Origin: a virus
Virus record (IMG/VR): IMGVR_UViG_3300017991_004323
Location: 1 to 43,735 of that record
Length of the DNA: 43,735 nt
Strand: one strand, 5' to 3'
Shown here piece by piece: positions 38,209 through 43,735 of the stretch. The position numbers and the translations under genes were made by a program. Each line of letters begins with the position of its first letter. The stretch's first letter is position 1. Under the pieces are notes generated by a model. It made no database searches. It saw only the letters and a list, made by a program, of their open reading frames with translations, and was not told the origin of the DNA.

Positions 38209-39806
38209 TCCCACTCCTCCTTATCGAACTGGCCCAACTGGTACATCAGCAGGCGACGAAGTTCGCTCAGGTCACCCGCCGCTTCAGCAGGGACCGCCTT
38301 GAACTTCTCCGAGATTCGATCTACAAGATCGAGGCAGTCCATGGCATTCGCCCGGGTGTGATTAATTCCAACAGAAATGCACTCTGCGCTAAACGCGTCG
38401 CTGAGGTGATCGCTGACCGTCTCGTGAGCGAACTCGTGGATCAGAAGCCGAAGTACTGGATCTGAGTGGGGGTGCTGCTCGAACCACTTCTTCCCCAACC
38501 TGGCGACGTTGAACGTGACCCGGTGCGGGCCACTCGAGTAGCACGCCCGGTAGCTGCCCGTGAAGTCGTTGACCAGTTCGGCGTGGACGGGAACGTTGAG
38601 CAGCTTGGTGCCCAGGCGCCCAGTGAAGCGAACGATCCGCTTCATTCCGTCGGTCCACTTCTCCAGCGGGTAACTCACGTCCTCGCCGTCAGCACCGAAC
38701 TGAACCCGGTGGCTCGGCGTGACCTTCGACGAGCTCTGGATCAGGCCTTCGTCGCGAGCTCGCGCCCAGACCTCCTTCGGGAGGTCTCGGCTGTAGATCA
38801 GCGTGTAGCCAGCGGCAACGGCGCGCTTGTTCGCCTCCGGGTCCGCCGGGTTCGCGCTGACGTGCTTCGGTCCGTGCCGCACGCCGAGGAACGCCTTGAC
38901 CGTCTCGGTCGGCGTGTCCTTGCGCTTCATGGCGTCGAGGATCCACTGCTCCTGCACCGTGTCTTCGGTCAGGTAGTCGTCGTGCTCGACGATCCAGTCG
39001 AGCAGCGCGGCGCGCAGCAGCTTGAGGATCGAGGGGCGGATCGAGCAGCGCTCGAGGTCCACCGGGAGCCGGGCCTGAACGTCGAGGTGATAGGGCTCAT
39101 TTCCAGGCAGCGGGACGACCGGAAGTCCGAGGCAGTAGAGCGTCGGGTCCTCGCTCTCCTCCAGGTCGTGGACGTTGACCTTCACCTTTCGAGGACGCTC
39201 GACGAGCGCCTGGCGCTCCTCGTCCCAGGCCATGATCTTCAGCCGACGCACCTCGAGTTCCGCCCGAGGCTCACGCGAAGAAATCAGCCTCCCGTTGTGG
39301 AACGTGCTGACGCCGGGGGGAGGGATCAAGGACATGAGCCCGAGCTCGACCTCCGCCTGCTCTTCGCGCGTCATGCGCAGGTTGCCGCGGAAGTAGCTGC
39401 CGCGGGGCGTCGTGATCGTGCGGCGCCGACGCGTGTTGCGCTCCAGGTCGAACTCGATCGTTCCGGTCGTGGAGCCGATCACGGCCCGGCCGGACATGCT
39501 GGCGAGCACGAGCTTCTCGCCCAGGTTGAACATGCCGCGCTTCGCCTCGTCCTCGACCTTGGTCGAGCGGGCGAAGAGCGTGTAAGCGTGGCTGAGGTCC
39601 ATAAAGCCGCCAGGACTGTCGTCGCTGACGAAGACCTCGACCAACGGGCTGTTGCTCCGCCGGATCAGGTCAACATGGACTTCGCGGACCCCGTCCGCGT
39701 CCCACGCGTTCTGCACGAGCTCGAGCAGGATCCAGAGTCGACTGGGCCGACGGGCTTGAAGCTCGCGCAGGCCCTTCAGGTCCACTTCGAGGGCAGGCTT
39801 GCTCAT
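38205..39806 (-). CDS. GHKL ATPase fused to a zincin-like domain, 533 aa
   Basis: The N-terminal 110 residues show the GHKL ATP-binding fold: N-box L-E-L-V-Q-N-A-W-D-A-D (28-38), G1 box S-D-D-S-P-G-G (61-67) and G2 box G-M-F-N-L-G-E (91-97), as in Hsp90, MutL and phage RIIA-like proteins. The middle is a second domain of transducer type. Near the C-terminus HEFAH (457-461) sits in a helix followed by SDHLSDAF, a metallopeptidase-like zinc motif. The combination could be an ATP-controlled protease or remodelling factor. It uses ATGA overlap with the gene before. Confidence 0.8.
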   Translation of the reverse strand: MSKPALEVDLKGLRELQARRPSRLWILLELVQNAWDADGVREVHVDLIRRSNSPLVEVFVSDDSPGGFMDLSHAYTLFARSTKVEDEAKRGMFNLGEKLVLASMSGRAVIGSTTGTIEFDLERNTRRRRTITTPRGSYFRGNLRMTREEQAEVELGLMSLIPPPGVSTFHNGRLISSREPRAELEVRRLKIMAWDEERQALVERPRKVKVNVHDLEESEDPTLYCLGLPVVPLPGNEPYHLDVQARLPVDLERCSIRPSILKLLRAALLDWIVEHDDYLTEDTVQEQWILDAMKRKDTPTETVKAFLGVRHGPKHVSANPADPEANKRAVAAGYTLIYSRDLPKEVWARARDEGLIQSSSKVTPSHRVQFGADGEDVSYPLEKWTDGMKRIVRFTGRLGTKLLNVPVHAELVNDFTGSYRACYSSGPHRVTFNVARLGKKWFEQHPHSDPVLRLLIHEFAHETVSDHLSDAFSAECISVGINHTRANAMDCLDLVDRISEKFKAVPAEAAGDLSELRRLLMYQLGQFDKEEWE

Positions 39807-40138
39807 TGACCGAGCGCCCGCTTCAGCCAGCCGTCGATCGCGAGTCCGAACTGCTCGACGCTGGAGAGCATGATCGCGGCAGGCTTGCCGTTCCCCATGG
39901 TCATGCAGGACCCGGGCTCAGGTCCCTGACGGCCCCAGTCGCCCACGCGCACGAGCGGGTCGAACCAGAGGGCAGTTCCGTTGCCCGAAGACTGGACGCT
40001 GACCAGCTTGCCGACGTAGTTCATGCGAGCCCCTTCGATATAGATCTCCTCGCCCATGAAAACGTTGCGCAGCGTGCTCTCGAACGCGTCCGGGGCAGTC
40101 GGCTCCCTGCTGGGATCAAACGAATTACTCTTCGCCAT
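39803..40138 (-). CDS. hypothetical protein, 111 aa
   Basis: ATG at 40138 (AAGGTG upstream); GTG 40147 is an alternative. Contains beta stretches (EEIYIEGARMNYVGKLVSVQ) and a Gly-rich loop. No family recognised. The start lies inside the previous gene by 14 bases. Confidence 0.65.
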   Translation of the reverse strand: MAKSNSFDPSREPTAPDAFESTLRNVFMGEEIYIEGARMNYVGKLVSVQSSGNGTALWFDPLVRVGDWGRQGPEPGSCMTMGNGKPAAIMLSSVEQFGLAIDGWLKRALGQ

Positions 40139-40430
40139 TGGTGTCACCTTGCTTCCTGGCAGTTCGAGTGAGTCGCAGCGACGAGGCCAGGTCCTCGGCG
40201 AGCGACGCCGCCAGCATGGGCGGCAGGGTGTCGGGAACCTGAGCGTGAACGGTCAGGCTGACCGAGAGGTAGTGCTCTCGGTCGTGTTTGTCGTAGACCT
40301 CGATCGCGAAGTCTCCCTCGGGGCGCTGCCGGAGCACGATCTGCACGGCGCCGTCGCCGGCTGCGACGTCCAGTTCAGACATGCGCTGCCTGTCAAGGCC
40401 CTCGCGGAAGTGGGCGTAGTCGATCCCCAT
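40125..40430 (-). CDS. hypothetical protein, 101 aa
   Basis: ATG at 40430, one base into the stop of the gene before. Alpha/beta (DYAHFREGLDRQRM; VQIVLRQRPEGDFAIEVYD). Not recognised. Confidence 0.65.
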   Translation of the reverse strand: MGIDYAHFREGLDRQRMSELDVAAGDGAVQIVLRQRPEGDFAIEVYDKHDREHYLSVSLTVHAQVPDTLPPMLAASLAEDLASSLRLTRTARKQGDTNGEE

Positions 40431-40615
40431 TACGACCCCTCCCTCAGAGGGCGCGTGCGGACCTCGAGTCCCTCGTGCATGGCCCACCACGCCGTCTTGG
40501 CGAGGTTCTGGCGCCCGCTCCGGGTCAAGAAGTCCAAGCGCTTGCGCTGAACCTCGTTCCCCTCACGGTCATGGACCGTGAGATCGATCCACAGGCTCTT
40601 GTGCTCGTCGCTCAC
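40430..40615 (-). CDS. hypothetical protein, 61 aa
   Basis: GTG at 40615 in a GTGA overlap with the gene before. Short beta N-terminus (SLWIDLTVHDREGN) and a helical C-terminus (RQNLAKTAWWAMHEG). The frame further upstream is a shadow. No family recognised. Confidence 0.6.
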   Translation of the reverse strand: MSDEHKSLWIDLTVHDREGNEVQRKRLDFLTRSGRQNLAKTAWWAMHEGLEVRTRPLREGS

Positions 40616-40917
40616 TCGCCCTCCCGGTCGTCCCTGGAACGGAGCCCGAGTTCGGCGCCGGCCAGGACGGCTCGCACCATGTTCGAGCTCGACTCCTCCG
40701 ACTGCCGGAAGCGCTCGGCGATGTACTGACCCTCGCACTCGGAAAAGGCCCTGTTCAGCGCCTCGCGAACGTTGTGGTCCAGGAAGAGCTCGAGCTCCGG
40801 GCCGACCAGCCTCATACCGGCCGGCCCGAACACGTAGAACGCCTCCTCCCGAAGCTTCTTCAGGATCTCGGTCGGATCGAACGTATCCCGCAGAAGCTTT
40901 CCCTCGATCTCGCTCAT
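40612..40917 (-). CDS. hypothetical helical protein, 101 aa
   Basis: ATG at 40917. Helical throughout (EILKKLREEAFYVFG; LFLDHNVREALNRAF). Nine bases after the previous gene; GTGA overlap with the next. Confidence 0.65.
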   Translation of the reverse strand: MSEIEGKLLRDTFDPTEILKKLREEAFYVFGPAGMRLVGPELELFLDHNVREALNRAFSECEGQYIAERFRQSEESSSNMVRAVLAGAELGLRSRDDREGE

Positions 40918-40926
40918 GCTGACCTC

Positions 40927-41349
40927 CTAGATCCGGGCCCCGGGGAACATGGACGAGAGGACGATCTTGCTCGCCTCCTCCTTCGTGAGCCCGAGGCGCT
41001 TGTTGAGCGCGGCAGCGATCTCCTGCGCCTGCTCGTAGCTCTCGTAGGTGCCGCCGAGGTCGGCCTCGTCCTTGATCGGGCTGTAGCCGGGCCTGTTGCG
41101 CTCGGCGACCCCCATGCGCACGTCGCCGCTCGTATCGATCACAGCCGTGTATGCCATGTCGATCTTCTTCGGCTCGATCTCTTCGGTGATTCCCTCCATG
41201 TTCAACTCCGACTCTTTCAGGCAGGTCGTGCAGACCTGGTGGTGGATCTTGTGCGACGAGCCCGTCCGTCGGGATCGCGCGCGAATGATTACGTCGGCCT
41301 CTACAGGGCGACCGTCGCGCCACTCGCATTGGCTTCTCAGGTGGATCAC
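40927..41349 (-). CDS. hypothetical protein, 140 aa
   Basis: GTG at 41349 (GTGA overlap), starting IHLRSQCEWRDGRPVEADV. It has a C-T-T-C pair near residue 40 and a C-terminal helical part (YESYEQAQEIAAALNKRLG). Not recognised. Confidence 0.65.
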   Translation of the reverse strand: MIHLRSQCEWRDGRPVEADVIIRARSRRTGSSHKIHHQVCTTCLKESELNMEGITEEIEPKKIDMAYTAVIDTSGDVRMGVAERNRPGYSPIKDEADLGGTYESYEQAQEIAAALNKRLGLTKEEASKIVLSSMFPGARI

Positions 41350-41750
41350 TCTTCCTTCAGGTGGACCTCGGTGATCGCCTCGAACCTGCGCCCGTCCGGC
41401 GTGTCGATCCAGACCTGAACCTGAGCCCGCAGGTAGAGCTCGCCCTTCTTGGCGTAGATCGTCGGGGACCCGCACTTCCACTCCAGGCCGGAGACGACGC
41501 AGCCCTCGTCCTGGATCTCAGGAGGCTCCGGCTTGTCGACACGGCGCAGCAGGTGGCAGGCCACCGATCGCTCGTTGCCGTCCTCCTCCAGGTCGAACTC
41601 GACTCGAGCGCGCACTCGGCCCAGTCCGACCACCGTCCCCTCCGACCCGGGGCCTGCGAGCCAGAGCGGCACGCCGACCCCTGAGGCAACCGCGGTCACC
41701 CGGTCGCCGACGCGCAGAGGGAACCCGTCACGGTCCTTGAGCTCGCTCAC
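41346..41750 (-). CDS. hypothetical SH3-like protein, 134 aa
   Basis: GTG at 41750 (GTGA). The N-terminal half is a small beta barrel type (FPLRVGDRVTAVASGVGV; GTVVGLGRVRARVEF), the second half another beta domain. Unknown function. Confidence 0.65.
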   Translation of the reverse strand: MSELKDRDGFPLRVGDRVTAVASGVGVPLWLAGPGSEGTVVGLGRVRARVEFDLEEDGNERSVACHLLRRVDKPEPPEIQDEGCVVSGLEWKCGSPTIYAKKGELYLRAQVQVWIDTPDGRRFEAITEVHLKEE

Positions 41751-41995
41751 TTCTTCGCTCCTGCGTTCGTCATGACAATGGGTGAGGCGTAGGGGCACGC
41801 CGGGCAGCCCATGTAGATCCCGTGCCCCTCGCCACCCTCGAGCAGCTTGTGCCCGACCAGCACCCGGACCTCCATGAGGTCGCAGCCGCAGTTCGGGCAG
41901 TCAGTTGGCGTGTCGGACTGCCTGGCCTTCGGGCTGCCGATCACCTCGGGGCGGACTCCCTGAGGGCCGCTGAAGTAGCTGCGCAGGTTGCTCAC
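41747..41995 (-). CDS. zinc-ribbon protein, 82 aa
   Basis: GTG at 41995 (GTGA). C-P-N-C-G-C and C-P-A-C form a zinc ribbon around a glycine-rich beta hairpin, typical of small phage proteins of unknown role. Confidence 0.7.
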   Translation of the reverse strand: MSNLRSYFSGPQGVRPEVIGSPKARQSDTPTDCPNCGCDLMEVRVLVGHKLLEGGEGHGIYMGCPACPYASPIVMTNAGAKK

Positions 41996-42291
41996 CGAAG
42001 CACCGCCTTCTGCCCGTTGCAGGACTGGCAGGTGACCGCGCTCGGGCAGCGCTGCTGGTGATCGTGCGTCTCGCAGCGCTTGCTGCGCCCGCTGCACTCC
42101 CACCCCTCGCCGTCGCAGTCCCCGCACCGGACGAGCGGGGAAGCGCGGTCGTACTTGATCACGAGGTCGAGCAGCTGCTGCTCGAAGGTCGAGCGGTGGA
42201 TCGGATCGATCTCGTGGAGGCGGTAGACGTGGTCCAGGATCACGTCGATCGAGAAGTCGGAGAGGCGGGGCTTGGTCGCGGAATTGCTCAC
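41992..42291 (-). CDS. zinc-binding protein, 99 aa
   Basis: GTG at 42291 (GTGA). Helical N-terminus (SIDVILDHVYRLHE) then Cys pairs C-G-D-C-D-G-E-G-W-E-C and C-Q-S-C with His residues between. A DnaJ-like zinc finger pattern is suggested by C-D-G-E-G and C-N-G-Q. Function unknown. Confidence 0.7.
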   Translation of the reverse strand: MSNSATKPRLSDFSIDVILDHVYRLHEIDPIHRSTFEQQLLDLVIKYDRASPLVRCGDCDGEGWECSGRSKRCETHDHQQRCPSAVTCQSCNGQKAVLR

Positions 42292-42755
42292 TGGGTCTCC
42301 TCCAAGCTCACCTCGAAGGTGAGGCAGTCGGCTGCGTCCAGGGCGACTGGCCTACCGTTCACGTCGCTCACGGCGACGTTGGCACCCTCGTTGTGCTCGA
42401 TCCCCAAGAGGGTCAGCAGCGCTGAGACGGGAACGACCGCCTTGCTCGTGCGCTGCACGATCAGCTTCTCCGAAACGTCCAGGTGGACGCCGAGGGACTC
42501 GATATCTGGCATGGGACCTTCCTCTTCTTGGGTCGGTGTCGGCTCCTCCGCCGACTTGAAAGCGCGGACCGCACGGCGCGTGTCTGCGAGTGTGTTTTTC
42601 CAGGCACGGGGCTCGCGGCTGCCGTCCCCCTCTCGGTAGACGACAACGCGCTGGTCCCCGATCGCCCAGAGGTCTCCGTGACGAACCTGACGGACGAACC
42701 TCCCGTGCTCCTTGAGCAGCCGACGCGTCTCGCGCTCTTCCTGGGTCTGGCCCAC
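42288..42755 (-). CDS. HicA-like domain protein, 155 aa
   Basis: GTG at 42755 after the preceding stop. Residues about 8-60 (RLLKEHGRFVRQVRHGDLW, VVVYREGDGSREPRAWKNTL) follow the HicA pattern: helix, strand with H, strand, then S/P-R-A-W-K-N. A histidine is present in the position used by HicA ribonucleases. No HicB antitoxin is adjacent, so a free-standing or modified role is likely. The second half (MPDIESLGVHLDV) is a separate domain or gene. Confidence 0.65.
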   Translation of the reverse strand: MGQTQEERETRRLLKEHGRFVRQVRHGDLWAIGDQRVVVYREGDGSREPRAWKNTLADTRRAVRAFKSAEEPTPTQEEEGPMPDIESLGVHLDVSEKLIVQRTSKAVVPVSALLTLLGIEHNEGANVAVSDVNGRPVALDAADCLTFEVSLEETQ

Positions 42756-42756
42756 G

Positions 42757-43014
42757 TCAATGACCCAGCATGCGGAAGAGTTCACGGATCTCGGCCGCGT
42801 CGAGCTCGCCGTCCGCACCGAACTTGTTCTCGAGTTCGCAGATCCGATCGTCGTCGTCGCGGATCGACTGGATCAGGCGACCGACCTCTTCGTAGAGCGA
42901 CTCTGCCGACTTGAGTGAACTCTGTGCTCGCTGCGCCGCTTCTACGGCAGCGCGCCGGACCTCGAGCGCGGTCGTGTCGATCTCCATGAGCCGCCGGCGC
43001 TGGTGCCTGTTCAC
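42757..43014 (-). CDS. coiled-coil protein, 85 aa
   Basis: GTG at 43014 (GTGA). Helical throughout with a heptad-like middle (SSLKSAESLYEEVGRLIQSI). Basic N-terminus (NRHQRRRLM). Not recognised. Confidence 0.65.
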   Translation of the reverse strand: MNRHQRRRLMEIDTTALEVRRAAVEAAQRAQSSLKSAESLYEEVGRLIQSIRDDDDRICELENKFGADGELDAAEIRELFRMLGH

Positions 43015-43373
43015 GCTTCCTCCCTCGCGAGTCGATAGCCCTTGCGGGCGCAGGCTGCGCCAAGACGAGCAGCGCAGCGCAACGTGCAGAACGGATACTC
43101 GTCGTCGCCGACGCCGCGGTAGCGCTCGTAGCGACCGAACCAGACCTGGTGCGTCGGGTTAAGCCAGCCGCTGCCCCGCTTGTCGCGCACGAGCCTGACG
43201 ACCCCCTCACCGCCAAAGTAGAGCGAGACCCGCTGTCCTACGCGCGGCTCGAAAGTCTCGTGGCGTTCGTAGTGAGCCTGGCCGTCGGTCGCGTCCGCCT
43301 TGAGGCGGATCGCGTCCAACCACTCTCGGTTGAGCTTCTTGCCACAGCTGCAGCAGATGTCACGCCGAATCAT
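43011..43373 (-). CDS. zinc-binding protein, 120 aa
   Basis: ATG at 43373. A C-C-S-C-G-K-K-L pair at the N-terminus and a C-T-L-R-C pair near residue 96 flank a beta-rich middle, giving a split zinc site like that of MYM/treble-clef proteins. Function unknown. Confidence 0.7.
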   Translation of the reverse strand: MIRRDICCSCGKKLNREWLDAIRLKADATDGQAHYERHETFEPRVGQRVSLYFGGEGVVRLVRDKRGSGWLNPTHQVWFGRYERYRGVGDDEYPFCTLRCAARLGAACARKGYRLAREEA

Positions 43374-43674
43374 TCGGTGCCTTCTCGGGCCAGTCCCAAG
43401 GCTGGCTGTGGCAGACGAAGTGAACGCCGTAGATCACGCGCGTCGAGAGCGCGTCGGGCTCGTGCTCGATCCAACCGGTGTCCATGACCTCGACCGGGCG
43501 CGGTAGCGTATCCAGGTCGCGAGGGCTCGAGATCGCTCCGATCACGGCGCTCTCCCAAGGGACGCCGAAGCGATCGAAGACGGCGATCGCCTGCTCCATG
43601 GGCGTCGGGTGAACCGTATCTCCGGTCCAGTCGTCCTGACGCGGGTGCAGAACGACCAGGTCGATATCGCTCAC
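43360..43674 (-). CDS. hypothetical protein, 104 aa
   Basis: GTG at 43674, starting SDIDLVVLHPRQDDWTGD; mixed alpha/beta. It overlaps the next gene by 14 bases and the previous stop by four. No family recognised. Confidence 0.65.
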   Translation of the reverse strand: MSDIDLVVLHPRQDDWTGDTVHPTPMEQAIAVFDRFGVPWESAVIGAISSPRDLDTLPRPVEVMDTGWIEHEPDALSTRVIYGVHFVCHSQPWDWPEKAPNDSA

Positions 43675-43735
43675 GAACCCAGGACGCGCGTCCTCGCCGT
43701 GGAGCGCGAAGCTGCCGCCGAGCCGGGCGCCGGCC
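43671..43735 (-). CDS. C-terminal end of a gene cut by the window edge
   Basis: An open frame from the right edge ends with TGA at 43671-43673, overlapping the GTG of the next gene (GTGA). Only about 20 codons are visible (ending TRVLGS). The overlap pattern suggests it is real, but nothing can be said of its product. Confidence 0.4.
   Translation of the reverse strand, partial: PAPGSAAASRSTARTRVLGS

Noticed and set aside
42288-42755. HicAB toxin-antitoxin pair
   Set aside because: Only a HicA-like domain is seen; neither neighbour looks like HicB.

Overview
The window looks like an accessory/early region of a large, GC-rich tailed-phage genome (possibly a huge phage) or a closely phage-like element. 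The reasons are dense short genes in long co-directional runs, 1-4 base start/stop overlaps, many zinc-ribbon proteins of unknown function, its own tRNAs and a tmRNA, a bL12-like ribosomal-protein fragment, a DUF3310/MazG-type nucleotide hydrolase, a dNMP-kinase-like protein, an orphan DNA methyltransferase and an intein-bearing SNF2 helicase. No capsid, tail, terminase or replication-core gene is visible. The host cannot be named from the sequence.

Layout. Positions 1-2400 hold a type V CRISPR locus on the minus strand: a cas12 gene resembling Cas12m (V-M, formerly V-U1), interrupted by one in-frame TGA, followed 10 bases downstream by an array of at least four 36-base repeats that runs off the left edge. 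No cas1, cas2 or cas4 is seen. Copies of the repeat also occur singly in gene leaders at about 4986-5060 and 9137-9172, with a very degenerate one just upstream of cas12. Positions 2420-4963 are a minus-strand operon (bL12-like, possible nuclease, DUF3310-MazG). Positions 5123-7409 are the only plus-strand block: small proteins, tRNA-Thr(TGT), a structured RNA candidate and tRNA-Glu(TTC). From 7406 to the right end everything is on the minus strand.

Positions 7406-14159 carry small zinc-ribbon, SH3-like, acidic and low-complexity proteins plus the P-loop kinase. Positions 14228-14917 hold a tmRNA with an unusually long tag (27 codons), tRNA-Gly(TCC) and a terminator. Positions 14923-29716 are the most unusual part. 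Long mosaic proteins here are built from unrelated segments (HicA-like, DUF5591/archaeosine-synthase-like, zincin, glycine-zipper) joined at recurring Asn-Pro junctions that often follow basic residues. A short helical R-x-R-x-L-E-R module frequently starts the next segment. This suggests fused gene strings or polyproteins that are cut.

Positions 29719-33105 encode the SNF2 helicase with a LAGLIDADG intein inside Walker A. Positions 33150-36691 hold Arg/Gly-rich and zinc proteins, a beta-class N4/N6 methyltransferase and a SEC-C protein. Positions 36694-43735 hold further small proteins, a GHKL ATPase-zincin fusion and a HicA-like protein. Transcription of the minus-strand genes is probably through long, translationally coupled operons using NTGA overlaps (ATGA, GTGA and TTGA).
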